Assembly (NCBI GenBank): GCA_963781195.1
Contig: CAWAEZ010000011.1
Span: forward strand, 62,001-126,000
DNA from: JAJPKK01 sp963781195
GTDB taxonomy: Bacteria > Pseudomonadota > Alphaproteobacteria > Rhizobiales > Xanthobacteraceae
Direction of reading: 5' to 3'
DNA length: 64,000 bases
The notes under the pieces were generated by a model, which worked only from the letters and a program-made list of their open reading frames with translations, ran no database searches and was not told the DNA's origin. Position 1 is the first letter of the stretch, and every line of letters starts with the position of its first letter. Below are positions 54,101-62,655 of the stretch, piece after piece. The position numbers were made by a program, and so were the translations under genes.

Positions 54101-54363
54101 TCGACGCAGCGTTGAGCGCCGGCCACACCCGCATCCGCCCGGTGCTGATGACCGCCGCCGCGATGATCGTCGGCATGATCCCGATGGCGATCGGCGGCGC
54201 GGGCGAGGAGCAGAACGCGGCGCTTGCCCGTGCGGTGATCGGCGGGCTGCTGTTCGCGACGCCGACGACGCTTCTGATCGTTCCCTACCTCTTCGCGATG
54301 CTGCGAAAGAGCAATGACGGCAAGCCGGTCCGCGGCGTGTTCGAGGAGCATGAAATCGCATGA
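51172..54363 (+). CDS. RND-family efflux pump permease
   Basis: A 1063-residue inner-membrane RND transporter (AcrB/MexF relatives) using proton flow. Two similar halves each have a periplasmic loop. The transmembrane helix 4 proton-relay DD is in GILVDDSTVTIENTH, and the second half has LLFAAVLVYLLMVVNYQNF and the GVASANSILLV helix. The start at 51172 (GGAGC upstream) gives MGIVRFALRFPHTFYVLAAL. Its stop overlaps the adaptor start (ATGA). No outer-membrane channel gene follows, so a shared TolC-like channel is likely. The substrate is unknown. Confidence 0.93.
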   Translation: MGIVRFALRFPHTFYVLAALIVFLGVIALRTMPADIFPEINIPVVSVIWSYTGLSTPEMEQRVSTYSQYSISANVNGIKNMEAQTLNGLSVQKIYFQPDVNLDLAIAQIVSATNAIRALMPTGIQPPIVVAYNASSVPILQLSLSSDSLSEQQLYDYGIYRVRQQLAPVPGVTLPTPAGGKYRQIMVDLDPAKLISRGLTPLDVVSAVNAQNLTLPSGTAKMGDTQYSVLTNATPASIEDLNNIPIRTANGATVFVKDVGQVHDGWLVQQNIVREDGRRSVLLSVIKNGNASTLNVVNGVRAALTSLRASAPAGMRISELFDQSVFVTDAIVGVVREGAIAAGLTALMILLFLGSWRSTLVVMISIPLAILTSLIALFFLGHTLNTMTLGGLALAVGILVDDSTVTIENTHRLLNEEHKPLAYATLHGAAEIAVPTLVSTLAISCVFTSVVFLEGPAKFLFTPLGLAVVFAMLASYGLSRTLTPITIGLLLKGERHGEAGEGGRGLFGRIHAGFESGFAQLRDGYAALLRTLLLRRFIVPTAAVLILGLGGVMLMLVGHDFFPLIDGGQIQLHVRAPAGTRIEATERIFQEVEDKIRQVIPDRDRERIVDNIGLPARAYNLAFADGSTIGINDGVILVALKDGHAPTADYVRKLRTVLPAAFPDTLFYFQPADMVTQILNFGLPSQIDVRTVGYDRATNLKVAKELKERIAAIPGIADAHLQQEIDGPAFYAMIDRTRAVQLGLNASQIATNLNVSLSSSEQVTPNFWTDPASGIPYYLAVQTPESKVASLNDLANTPVSAARPGTGNVVVPGLLSNVATFKRGSVATNTNQTNIQPVYDVYASLQGRDLGSVSADINGVVAGLQKQLKPGNTIQVVGQIQSMNNSFRDLGIGLLFAAVLVYLLMVVNYQNFGDPFVVILALPATLCGILVMLFITGTTLNVPSLMGAIMAVGVASANSILLVTFAREQQVAGHSAFDAALSAGHTRIRPVLMTAAAMIVGMIPMAIGGAGEEQNAALARAVIGGLLFATPTTLLIVPYLFAMLRKSNDGKPVRGVFEEHEIA

Positions 54364-55652
54364 ACGAGAGACCGCATCTGGTGTCGCCCCAACCGGTGTC
54401 CATCGGGCCCGCGGAGCGCGGGCCGCCGCTCGATCGCGTCGCCGAGCCCGCGGCGTTGCCGCACCGGGTCGATCCCGGCAAGGCGCGTGGCCGCCGGCTC
54501 GGCTGGTGGCTCGGCGCCGGCGTCGTGCTGCTGCTGGGCGGCGGCCTGGGTTACGGCGGGTGGCGCGACCATCTGCAGCGCCAGGAGGTGGCCGCGACGG
54601 CACAGCAGCAGCGCGACTTCGTTCCGTCGGTGATGGTGGGCGCCGTCCGCGCGAGCGGCGCGATTATCGACGTGACCCTGCCGGGCACCACCTTCGCCTA
54701 CGAAGCCGCGAACATCTTTGCGCGCGCCAACGGCTACATCCAGAAGCGCAACGTCGATATCGGAGATCACGTCAAGGCGGGCCAGGTGCTGGCCGAGTTG
54801 AGTGCGCCCGAGCTCGACCACCAGATCGCGCAGGCCCAGGCGACCCTCGCCCAGACGCAGGCGACGTTGCGCCAGAACCAGGCGAGCAAGAAGCTCGCCC
54901 AGGTCACCAATGATCGCATCGGCACCCTCGTCAAGCAGGGATGGGCGACCGTCCAGCTCGGCGACACCGACCGCCTGAGCCTCGAGGCCCAGGACGCCGC
55001 GGTGGGTGTCGCCGAGGCCAATATCAAGGCGCAGGAGAGCCTGATCCGCGTGCTCACCCAGCAGAAGTCCTACCTGCAGGTGGTGGCGCCGTTCGACGGG
55101 GTCGTCACCCAGCGCGCCGTCGATGTCGGCAGCCTGGTGCAGTCCGGCAGCACTTTCATGTTCACCCTGATGCACAGCCACGTCATCCGCACCCAGGTGT
55201 TCGTGCCGCAGGATCAGGCGTTCGGACTGGCGCCGGGCGTCGAGGCCGTCGTGCGGGTGCCGGAGATGCCCGACCGGACGTTTCCCGGCGAAGTCACACG
55301 GATCGCCGACGCCCTGCAGCAAGGCACCCGGACCCTGCTCGTCGAGATCGACGTGCCGAACCCGGACGGCGCGCTGAGCCCCGGCGTCTATTGCTCGGTA
55401 GAGCTGCACATCCCGCGCAAGGTGCCGTCGGTGCTGGTGCCGGCGAATGCCGTCATCTTCAACAAGGATGGCCTGCAGGTCGCCGTCGTCGACAACGGCA
55501 TCGTGCATATCCGCAAGATCTCGGTCGCCCGCGATTTCGGAACGCAGCTCGAGGTGCGCGACGGGGTGAAGCCCGGCGATCAGCTGGTGCTCAATCCCAC
55601 GGTCGAGCTCACCGACGGCCGCCGCGTCGAGACGCGCGCTCCGGCGACGTGA
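54360..55652 (+). CDS. RND efflux periplasmic adaptor (membrane fusion protein)
   Basis: A 430-residue HlyD/AcrA-type adaptor. A cytoplasmic Pro-rich tail of about 45 residues precedes one membrane helix (GWWLGAGVVLLLGGG). The lipoyl half-domains have NIFARANGYIQKRNVDIGDHVKAGQVLAEL and VVAPFDGVVTQRAVDVG, flanking a coiled-coil hairpin (QAQATLAQTQATLRQNQA). The C-terminal beta barrel includes VRVPEMPDRTFPGEV. Its ATG overlaps the permease stop by four bases, so they are one operon. Confidence 0.92.
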   Translation: MNERPHLVSPQPVSIGPAERGPPLDRVAEPAALPHRVDPGKARGRRLGWWLGAGVVLLLGGGLGYGGWRDHLQRQEVAATAQQQRDFVPSVMVGAVRASGAIIDVTLPGTTFAYEAANIFARANGYIQKRNVDIGDHVKAGQVLAELSAPELDHQIAQAQATLAQTQATLRQNQASKKLAQVTNDRIGTLVKQGWATVQLGDTDRLSLEAQDAAVGVAEANIKAQESLIRVLTQQKSYLQVVAPFDGVVTQRAVDVGSLVQSGSTFMFTLMHSHVIRTQVFVPQDQAFGLAPGVEAVVRVPEMPDRTFPGEVTRIADALQQGTRTLLVEIDVPNPDGALSPGVYCSVELHIPRKVPSVLVPANAVIFNKDGLQVAVVDNGIVHIRKISVARDFGTQLEVRDGVKPGDQLVLNPTVELTDGRRVETRAPAT

Positions 55653-55800
55653 GGGTCCAGGCGCTGAAAGGGGCGGGGCGCGGGAGGAGGCTCTCGCGCT
55701 GAACCTGTTCCACCGACGCTGACACGAAAGCGGGGCATCCGGTAGCCACCGGACCACGATTGGGAACGTCAGGTGGTCATCGGATCGCCCGGGCGCTAGC

Positions 55801-55837
55801 ACCTCTCCCCGCGTGCGGGCCGCGTGTGGGGAGAGGT
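55801..55837. repeat. Rhizobial-type intergenic hairpin
   Basis: ACCTCTCCCC (55801-55810) pairs with GGGGAGAGGT (55828-55837). It lies in the 357-base gap 55653-56009 after the RND operon, which has no gene. A second short hairpin CCCCGC/GCGGGG follows near 55936. The type is common in Hyphomicrobiales and may stop transcription of the pump operon. Confidence 0.7.
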
Positions 55838-56009
55838 CGGTTTGCGGAGCAACCCGGATGAGGGGGCCTTTCCACGCGTCTGAGCTCACATATGGATACG
55901 ATTAAATCGCTCAGGTGTGCGGAAAGGCCAATCCCCGCAAGCGGGGCGAGGGAGCCACTGCCGCTGTGCCACGCCACGTGGATGGGTAGCCGGGGGCCGC
56001 GTCGCGGAC

Positions 56010-56999
56010 TTACTGGCTGTTACTGCGCCGTCCGAATGACACGGCATAGGCGTTGTCGCGCGCGGCGATCAGCGGGTCGTCGGAGACGTCGATACCGTCG
56101 GTCAGGTTCCCCGGCAAAAACAACAGCGTCTTCTGAGCGTCGATGCTGTCTGTCGTCGCCTTCCCGATCGTCAGCACACCGAGGTCGACGACCTTGCGGT
56201 CGTCCGGCCACGGCTTCGTCGCATCCCCGGTGGGGTCGCCCGGTGCGGCCAACTGCGCCTTGAGGTGGAAGACGACGGGCGCTGCCTTGATGCGCTCGGG
56301 AAGGCCCTGCACCAGATAATCGGGCGACTTCGCCTTGGCCTCGGCGCTCGTCAGGTGGACGACCCGCTCCGGAGTGATGACGTAGCGGAAGGCCTGCTTG
56401 CGGCCGCCTTTGTCGATGAACACGAAGGCGTCCACGCCGTTGTATTGCTCGTCGGCGAAGCTCGCCGGTGTGCCGAGCGTCGCGATCGCCTGAGGCACGC
56501 TCGGGTGGCTCGCGATGAAGGTTTCGAGCGGCGTCGGCTTCGCCGTGCCGGGAGGACTCGCGGCGACGGCGAGTTGCAGGTCGCGAAAATCTTCCCCGGT
56601 CGCGACCGGAAAAAATTTCAGGGAATTGGACACGATGTCGCTCTCGGCGCCGTCGGGAAGGTGGAACTTGATGGCAAGGCCGTGGGGGTTGGAACCGGGA
56701 GCGCCGTCGTTCGCGTCCGGCAGCCCGCCGGCATCGGAAAACCGCACCGTGACCGGCACGGTCGGGCCCGCGTAGATCGGGGACGTCGTCAGCGCCGCGG
56801 CTTCCGGTGACGGCTTGAAATAGCCTTCGGCCACGATTCCCTTGGCATGGTTGGCGCGGAAGCCCGGATGAACGCCAGAGATCTTGTTGAGCGCATCGAC
56901 GATCTGCGTCGCGACGTCATCCGCTGCCTGCGCCGGGACGGACATGCCCAGCGCCGCTACCCCGAGCGCCGAGGCAACGGCGCGCTTAATACTTGTCAT
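56010..56999 (-). CDS. Periplasmic catalase-family peroxidase
   Basis: A 329-residue member of the small catalase-related peroxidase group (SrpA-like). A signal peptide ends at PAQA (about 25). The distal haem region is PGFRANHAKGIVAEGYFKPS, and VTVRFSDAGGLPDANDG and GSNPHGLAIKFHLPDG are typical catalase-fold motifs. It lacks the long N- and C-terminal parts of true catalases and probably acts as a haem peroxidase. An AraC-type regulator lies just upstream on the same strand. Confidence 0.85.
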   Translation of the reverse strand: MTSIKRAVASALGVAALGMSVPAQAADDVATQIVDALNKISGVHPGFRANHAKGIVAEGYFKPSPEAAALTTSPIYAGPTVPVTVRFSDAGGLPDANDGAPGSNPHGLAIKFHLPDGAESDIVSNSLKFFPVATGEDFRDLQLAVAASPPGTAKPTPLETFIASHPSVPQAIATLGTPASFADEQYNGVDAFVFIDKGGRKQAFRYVITPERVVHLTSAEAKAKSPDYLVQGLPERIKAAPVVFHLKAQLAAPGDPTGDATKPWPDDRKVVDLGVLTIGKATTDSIDAQKTLLFLPGNLTDGIDVSDDPLIAARDNAYAVSFGRRSNSQ

Positions 57000-57118
57000 G
57001 GTCTCTCCTCTTCATCACGCGCCGGCCACGAAATGCGGCCCGAGCGCATCCCACGCACGCGACGGGCAGCGCTGTGGCGCCGCCCGCTGCCAAACTCCTC
57101 GGTCGTGTTGAAATCCAG

Positions 57119-58012
57119 TCACACGGCGGTCCGGCGATAGTCGGACGGAGTCACTCCCACCGCGCGCCGAAACGAGGTGGTGAAGGAGCTGGTCTCCGCG
57201 AACCCTAGCATGAGGCCGACCTCCGTCACCGAGCGGGCGCGCTCCTGCAGCAGGGCCTTGGCGCGCTCCATCCGGCGGCTCATGTGATAGCGATGTGGCG
57301 GCAGCCCGAACGAATGCTTGAAGGCGCGCGCGAAGTGGTAACGGCTCAACTGCGCGACCTCGGCAAGCTGCGCCAATGTGATGTCCTCGTCCAGGTGATC
57401 CTCGATGAACTCGGCCACCTTCTTCTGCTGCCAGCCGGCCAGACCGCCGCGAAAATTCGGCGCTTCCAGGCCGCCGCGCTCGAGCCGTACCAACTCGTGG
57501 GCGAGGACTGCGCCGAGCGCCTCGGCATAGCCGGACGACACGGGGTTTTCGACCTGGGCCTTGAGCTTGAGCGCGGTGTCCCAGATGTCCTGGTCGAAGA
57601 AGAACAGCCGCGGCGTGAACTCGATGTCGGCAAACCCGAGCTCGGGGTCCGCAAGCGTGCCCACCGGATCGATGTAGAGATAAGTGGCGCGGGTCAGCAC
57701 GCGCGGATCCTGCCAGCCGTGGAAACAGTGGCCGGCGGGGACGAAGGTCATCTTGCGGCTGAATTCGCGTTGCGTCGAGCGCTGGAAGCCTTCCACCACG
57801 GTTTCGCCGGCTTCGCGCTCGGCGCGCTCGGCCGCGATCAGCACATGGTAGGGGGATTTCACGCCATACTCGAAACGGTCCAGGCGTGTGAGCTCGATCA
57901 CGTCGCCGTGAATACCACCCCACGTGGTCCGCCGGCGTCGCACCGCGTCGGGAGGGGAAAACGCAACTCCGAGGGAAGGGTCTTTGGAAGCCTGGAGGCA
58001 GAAAGAGCTCAT
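57119..58012 (-). CDS. AraC-family transcriptional regulator
   Basis: A 297-residue regulator. The N-terminal two thirds is a ligand-binding region (cupin-like, with AGHCFHGWQD). The C-terminal pair of helix-turn-helix motifs is in LAEVAQLSRYHFARAFKHSF and SVTEVGLMLGFAETSSF, ending TPSDYRR. The ATG at 58012 is the first with a sensible N-terminus. Its stop is about 120 bases before the catalase-type gene, so it may control that gene. The inducer is unknown. Confidence 0.88.
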   Translation of the reverse strand: MSSFCLQASKDPSLGVAFSPPDAVRRRRTTWGGIHGDVIELTRLDRFEYGVKSPYHVLIAAERAEREAGETVVEGFQRSTQREFSRKMTFVPAGHCFHGWQDPRVLTRATYLYIDPVGTLADPELGFADIEFTPRLFFFDQDIWDTALKLKAQVENPVSSGYAEALGAVLAHELVRLERGGLEAPNFRGGLAGWQQKKVAEFIEDHLDEDITLAQLAEVAQLSRYHFARAFKHSFGLPPHRYHMSRRMERAKALLQERARSVTEVGLMLGFAETSSFTTSFRRAVGVTPSDYRRTAV

Positions 58013-58199
58013 GAGCTTATTCCTGTGTCGTCGATGGTTAACTCCTCCGGCGTGTCCTCCAAATTTTTTGCAAGCTTCCCCTGGCCACAAATGGAGCGGC
58101 CGTCCGATCAGACAAGACCGGCCGCCGTGCTTTCCGTTCACGTTTTTGCGTTCGTCCAATATCTCGTCCGCCGCAATGATGGCATAGTTCCAAAAGACT

Positions 58200-58439
58200 T
58201 CAGCAGGATGCGCCGTTGCACGGCGGGGGATACGGCCCGCGATCGGGATTCGGCCAAGAGGGCGAAGGCGAGAACTCAGGCGGCACGTGGTCGAACGTAT
58301 ATCCAGAATACGGAACTGTTACATGATGACGATGCTCGCTCCGTGCGGCGGCGCCGACAGGAGCTTCCATGACGGCGATGAGCGCGGCGATGACCGCTGC
58401 AAGGACCAGCAACTCGGCAAACCAGGCTCTCTGGGGCAA
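58200..58439 (-). CDS. Probable small secreted protein starting with TTG
   Basis: A 79-residue reading frame that begins at TTG 58439, with GGAGGAG seven bases upstream. It yields a signal peptide (PQRAWFAELLVLAAVIAALI, cleavage near GAAA) and a mature part with HRHHVTVPYSGYTFDHVPPE and a Pro-rich, Cys-containing end. I do not know a family. A longer ATG frame upstream is not convincing. Confidence 0.45.
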   Translation of the reverse strand: MPQRAWFAELLVLAAVIAALIAVMEAPVGAAARSEHRHHVTVPYSGYTFDHVPPEFSPSPSWPNPDRGPYPPPCNGASC

Positions 58440-58713
58440 GAGACTTCTCCTCCGCAATGACGGGAGAAGTGGCGTGCCGGGTCGGTTGCTGCTGGTTCCG
58501 GCTTGCGTTGCGTTGCCGGCTCTTGCTCCAGCCGCCGCGGTGCAGGACCGCGCGGCCTGGGCGAACCGAAATCGGTGCGCCCGCGGGGCGCTGATTCGCC
58601 GGCGCGCGGAGAACCGCTGCGTGATCCGTGCCGGAATGTCGGAAGGACGGCGTCCGCGGCGCTGGCGCATTTTCTGTCCGATACTGTTTTCCGAGACCCG
58701 ATGGGAGAGCCTC

Positions 58714-59184
58714 ATGTCGAATGCCCGCCCCCCGCTTCCGCCCTTCACCCGCGCGACCGCGATCCAGAAGATTCGCATGGCCGAGGATGCCTGGAACAGT
58801 CGGGATCCCGCGCGCGTGTCGCTCGCCTACACGGCCGACAGTGCGTGGAGAAATCGTGCCGAGTTCCTGCAGGGACGCCCGGCCATCGTCGAATTCCTCA
58901 CCCGAAAATGGACCCGCGAGCTCGATTACCGCCTCATCAAGGAGCTGTGGGCGTTCGAGGAAAATCGCATCGCGGTCCGGTTCGCCTATGAATGGCACGA
59001 CGATGCCGGCGAATGGTTCCGCTCGTACGGAAATGAGAACTGGGAGTTCGACGCCGACGGTCTGATGCGGCGGAGAATCGCGAGCATCAACGACCTGCCG
59101 ATCAAGGAATCCGACCGGAAATACTTCTGGCCACACGGCACTCGCCCCGCCGACCACCCCGGCTTGTCCGAACTCGGACTTTGA
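58714..59184 (+). CDS. DUF1348 (NTF2-like) protein
   Basis: A 156-residue protein of the DUF1348/SnoaL-like (NTF2 fold) group. The pattern AIQKIRMAEDAWNSRDPARV near the start and GNENWEFDADGLMRRRIAS later are typical. Its function is unknown; homologs are thought to bind small ligands. GGGAG lies six to seven bases upstream of the ATG at 58714. Confidence 0.82.
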   Translation: MSNARPPLPPFTRATAIQKIRMAEDAWNSRDPARVSLAYTADSAWRNRAEFLQGRPAIVEFLTRKWTRELDYRLIKELWAFEENRIAVRFAYEWHDDAGEWFRSYGNENWEFDADGLMRRRIASINDLPIKESDRKYFWPHGTRPADHPGLSELGL

Positions 59185-59204
59185 TGATCGCGGCCATGTT
59201 TTCT

Positions 59205-59408
59205 TCAGTGTCCGTCAACAGCGCCGGCAGTGGGTCCAGTCGGATTCTCGTAGAAAATGTCGGCCGGGTTCGGGGCAAAAGGAGCGACCCGGGTCAATGT
59301 CTGCTGGCTCGGCGCGAAGAAGTCGCGACGCGCATGCGGTGTTTGCTGGGCGAGAACCGGCGTCACGAGAAGGGAGCCGAGCGTGACGAGGGCCAGAAGC
59401 GCCTTCAT
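59205..59408 (-). CDS. Small secreted protein A
   Basis: A 67-residue protein with a signal peptide (MKALLALVTLGSLLVTPVLA, then QQTPHARR). GGAG lies six bases upstream of the ATG at 59408. The mature part is Pro/Ala-rich (APFAPNPADIFYENPTGPTA). It resembles the protein at 59616 in size and signal sequence, so the two are probably paralogs. The function is unknown. Confidence 0.65.
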   Translation of the reverse strand: MKALLALVTLGSLLVTPVLAQQTPHARRDFFAPSQQTLTRVAPFAPNPADIFYENPTGPTAGAVDGH

Positions 59409-59447
59409 GGGAATCTCCATTACAGGACCCGAGCAATCCTGTGTGTC

Positions 59448-59552
59448 CTTCGGCGCCAACTCTCTCTCGGCGCCATTTGTGTTTCGGTGCCGATCGTCTC
59501 TCGGTGCCGATCGTCGCTCGGTGCCATTGTCTTTCGGTGCCGATTGTCTCGC
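59448..59552. repeat. Short tandem array, six units of 16-18 bp
   Basis: Six imperfect copies of TCGGYGCCRATCGTCTC-type units in the gap between the two small secreted genes, both transcribed from the minus strand. On that strand the unit reads GGCACCGAGAGACGATC. Confidence 0.85.
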
Positions 59553-59615
59553 GACGTTGCGGCGTGCGTACGACGGCGATGCGACGGGCGGCTTCACGCC
59601 GCCCGTCCGCATGGT

Positions 59616-59834
59616 TCACTCTTCGCTGTTGCCGAGCTGGAAGTCGGGATTGTGGGGAACGCTTTCGCGGAACCGCGGCTGCGGCGTGTCGGCCCCGTAG
59701 ACGTGGACGCGATTGGTGCCGTTGAGCTGATAAGCCGGGGGAACGCCCCGGTAGGTGCGGGGCGGGGACTGTGCAAACGCCGGAGTCGCCATGACACCGC
59801 CGATCACGACCAAAGCAAGAAGCCTCTTCATCAT
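59616..59834 (-). CDS. Small secreted protein B
   Basis: A 72-residue protein with a signal peptide (MMKRLLALVVIGGVMATPAF, cleavage near AFAQ). GGAG lies five bases before the first of two adjacent ATG codons. The mature part has YRGVPPAYQLNGTNRVHVYG and ends LGNSEE. It is a likely paralog of the protein at 59205. The role is unknown. Confidence 0.68.
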   Translation of the reverse strand: MMKRLLALVVIGGVMATPAFAQSPPRTYRGVPPAYQLNGTNRVHVYGADTPQPRFRESVPHNPDFQLGNSEE

Positions 59835-60103
59835 TATTCTCCGTTATGCCGAGATGGGTCGGTCGTGCGCCGTCCTCCCGCTGACGGGAGGGAACGGACG
59901 ACCGCCTTCGGCGATGCCTCTGATGCAGCCAGAGGTCATCGCCTTCGGGCGGTCCGGTGACCGACCAACGCAAGGTGGGAGCGCCACGTCGTGTTCGCTT
60001 GTGCAGCATTGCTCGCGCCCCCGCGTTATTGCGGCGATCGGAGCGGCACGAGGAAGTGCTGATTTCGCCGCGTTTCGTTGCGTCGAAAACCGCACGCTCC
60101 GTG

Positions 60104-61033
60104 TCAGAGCAGGTAGCGTTCGCGGAAGTGTCTTCCGTCGGTCGTCGTTCCGACATTGAGCTGGGCCTGCGCGACGAATCCCTTCAGGCCGACGAAGTCG
60201 AAGATCGCGTTCTGCACCGCGTCGTCGTTGAGTTGCTCGGTCTGGACCAGCAGGACCCGTTGTGGGAAGCGCACGGCCATCGCCGTCATCGCCTCGTTGT
60301 ATTCCTGAACATAGCGCACGATGAGCTCGAATTTCGCGTTGTCGGGATCGCGCCACGCGTCCTGCGGTACGTCGTAGGACGGATAGGTCGCGTCCCAGCG
60401 TTCCGCGGTCCAGATGCCGTTGCCATAGGGCGCCCAGTGATTGCACGAGCCGGGACCGAAGCCTTTGATCTTCATGAACGAGACCGCGCAGCTCTCGATC
60501 GCGCGGGACGCGCCGATTGCCGTGGCATCGGGAAAATGCGCGAACACGCGGTCGATCGCATTGAGCCACCAGTGCGAAACGTCGCCGACGAGGGGAAAGT
60601 ATTCGACCAGGCGCTCGAACCGCCGGATGTGAAACTGCAGTTCCTCGGGCTCGGGCGTCCAGGAGACGAGGGGCGGGTTCTCGTGGGTGCAGCAGCTTCC
60701 TTCGACGCGCGCCAGCAATGCGGCAAGGCTCGTCGAGCCGTTGCGGCCGCTGCCGATGCCGAGTACCACGCGGCCCGGCAGCGCACGCCGCGTCCTGGTG
60801 CCCAGCAGCAGATCCAGATTGTCGAAATACGCCGCGGTCAGCAATTCGGTGGGAAAGCTTGCCTGGATGATGTCGAGGAGCAGCCGTGCCCGTTCCACGG
60901 TGCCGGTCGGCGGCTCATTCCGATGAGGCGCGAACAGGCGTTCCGCCAGCTGGGCACGGACGGCGCGGTCATAGGGATCATAGTCGACGCCACGCCGCAG
61001 CGCTTTGCGCCAAAGTCTCTTGAACATGCGCAT
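60104..61033 (-). CDS. Sulfotransferase-like protein
   Basis: A 309-residue protein with a sulfotransferase-like P-loop: VVLGIGSGRNGSTSLAALL at about 89-107, the place of the PAPS 5'-phosphosulfate loop. The Ser/Arg-containing 3'-phosphate motif is not obvious. GFGPGSCNHWAPYGNGIW and VLLVQTEQLNDDAVQNAIF resemble the C-terminal half of the family. There is no signal peptide. Acceptor and reaction are unknown. Confidence 0.7.
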   Translation of the reverse strand: MRMFKRLWRKALRRGVDYDPYDRAVRAQLAERLFAPHRNEPPTGTVERARLLLDIIQASFPTELLTAAYFDNLDLLLGTRTRRALPGRVVLGIGSGRNGSTSLAALLARVEGSCCTHENPPLVSWTPEPEELQFHIRRFERLVEYFPLVGDVSHWWLNAIDRVFAHFPDATAIGASRAIESCAVSFMKIKGFGPGSCNHWAPYGNGIWTAERWDATYPSYDVPQDAWRDPDNAKFELIVRYVQEYNEAMTAMAVRFPQRVLLVQTEQLNDDAVQNAIFDFVGLKGFVAQAQLNVGTTTDGRHFRERYLL

Positions 61034-61353
61034 TCATCCCGGCAATTGGCCGGTCGAACGCAGATGCTGCCTGCTATCTCGCGGAGACCTTTCCCCGCAC
61101 GTCGAACTTGGCATGAGCACCCCCCCGGGTCCCGATCGAGCGAAGGTATCGGGGGCGACATTGCGAGCCCATGACCGCAAGATTACTGATCGTTAGGGTT
61201 GCGCGACGGGCGCATAAGGAGGTTACGCAGAATTTATGGCGAGGCAGATCGACCGCCGAGCGTAGGGCGGCGGCGCGGCGCATGAAGCGATCTGGATCAT
61301 GGTGCTGGGGCGGAGCGGGTCTCCGACCGTACGCTTCACGTCAACGCGCCGCG
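61034..61353. other. Gene-free interval
   Basis: About 320 bases between the sulfotransferase-like start and the 3' end of the TctC-type gene. Short open frames occur on both strands, but none has a ribosome site plus a plausible product. It must contain the sulfotransferase promoter. Confidence 0.45.
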
Positions 61354-62331
61354 TTACTCCGGTCGCAGGCCGGCGAACTTCACCACCTTCGCCCACTTCT
61401 GGGTTTCATCGACCAGGAACTTTCCGAATTCCTGGGGCGAGCCGGTGAGCGGTTCGCCACCGATGTCGGCAAACCGCGTCCGCATCGCGGGGTCGTCGAG
61501 CGCCGCGTTGATCTCGGTGTTGAGCCTGCCGATGATCTCGGCGGGCGTGTTCCTCGGCGCCCCGAGCCCATACCACTGGCTTGCCTCGTAGCCGGGCACG
61601 AAATCGGCGACCGGCGGTAGCTCCGGAAGCACCTGCGCCCGCGCCGCGGTGGTCACCGCAAGAGCCCGCAGCTTGCCGGTCCTGATGTAGTCGACCGTCC
61701 CCGGCGTCGTGGCGAACAGGACGTGGACCTGGCCGCCCAGGAGATCGGCGAGCGCCGGGCCCTGGCCGCGATAGGGGACGTGGACCATGTTGACGCCCGC
61801 CATCACGTTGAACAGTTCGCCCGCCATGTGCGGCGCGCTGCCGGTACCGGCCGAGGCCATGTTGACCTTGCCGGGATTGGCCTTGGCGTAAGCGATGAAC
61901 TCGGGAACGGTCTTGGCCGGGACCGAGGGGTGCAGGAGAATCGCCATCGGCACCCGAATGATGCCGGCGATCGGCGCAATGTCGCGGACGAAATTGAAGT
62001 TGAGTTTCTCGTAGAGCGTCGCGTTCACGGCGTTGGGCACGGTGGCGAGGACCAGCGTGTAGCCGTCCGCCGCCGCGTTCACGACCGCCTCGGTGCCGAT
62101 GTTGCCGCCGCCGCCCGGTCGGTTCTCGGTGACGAAGGACTGTCCGAGCCGCTCGGAAAGCCACTGTCCGATCAGCCGTGATGTGATGTCGACCCCGCCG
62201 CCCGCCGCATAGGCGACGACGATGCGCACCGGCCGCGATGGATAGGTCTGGGCGAGCGCGCCCCGGGAGACCGCGGGAAGCGCCGCAGCGCCGGCTGCGA
62301 GCCGCAGGAAGTGACGGCGCGGAAGTCTCAT
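61354..62331 (-). CDS. TctC/Bug-family periplasmic substrate-binding protein
   Basis: A 325-residue exported binding protein, related to that at 20792. A twin-Arg-like start (MRLPRRHFLRLAAGAAALPA) is followed by cleavage near ALAQ; the RR motif is compatible with Tat export, unusual but seen in this family. The mature N-terminus YPSRPVRIVVAYAAGGGVD, MVHVPYRGQG and LGAPRNTPAEII are family marks. There are no TctA/B genes nearby. Confidence 0.88.
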   Translation of the reverse strand: MRLPRRHFLRLAAGAAALPAVSRGALAQTYPSRPVRIVVAYAAGGGVDITSRLIGQWLSERLGQSFVTENRPGGGGNIGTEAVVNAAADGYTLVLATVPNAVNATLYEKLNFNFVRDIAPIAGIIRVPMAILLHPSVPAKTVPEFIAYAKANPGKVNMASAGTGSAPHMAGELFNVMAGVNMVHVPYRGQGPALADLLGGQVHVLFATTPGTVDYIRTGKLRALAVTTAARAQVLPELPPVADFVPGYEASQWYGLGAPRNTPAEIIGRLNTEINAALDDPAMRTRFADIGGEPLTGSPQEFGKFLVDETQKWAKVVKFAGLRPE

Positions 62332-62526
62332 GGCGTTTCCCTCGGATCATTGGTCGCGTGCCGAAGGCCGACCGGGGTGGAGTTTTCGGAGGTCAGCCGC
62401 GCACGTTATGACCTGCCAAACTACCGGACATAGCGCCGGCTGTCTCGACGTTTGCCGAGTGTCTGACCGGGACGGCCCTCGACGCGGTGCGCGCGGAGCG
62501 CACGCGAGCCCATACTCGTATAAATT

Positions 62527-62547
62527 GTGTATTTATAGCATATACAC
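62527..62547. promoter_or_regulatory. AT-rich dyad upstream of peptidoglycan-binding gene
   Basis: GTGTAT (62527-62532) and ATACAC (62542-62547) form an inverted repeat within an AT-rich stretch (about 62515-62585), in contrast to the GC-rich surroundings. It could be an operator or promoter; the 324-base gap 62332-62655 holds no gene. Confidence 0.4.
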
Positions 62548-62655
62548 GTTCAGGTTGATTTCAGAAAAAGGGTGTGATTTAAAGCTCCCGCGCGATTGGC
62601 AACACCGAAAACGGATTGCCGGATCCCGTTACGGGATCGATTGGAGGGAACATTT

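Noticed and set aside
51100..54603. 1167-codon minus-strand frame opposite the RND operon
   Set aside because: No motifs; the plus strand encodes a full RND permease and adaptor with an ATGA overlap.
61171..61620. 149-residue plus-strand frame overlapping the TctC gene 3' end
   Set aside because: More than half lies antisense to a confident gene and no family resemblance is seen.
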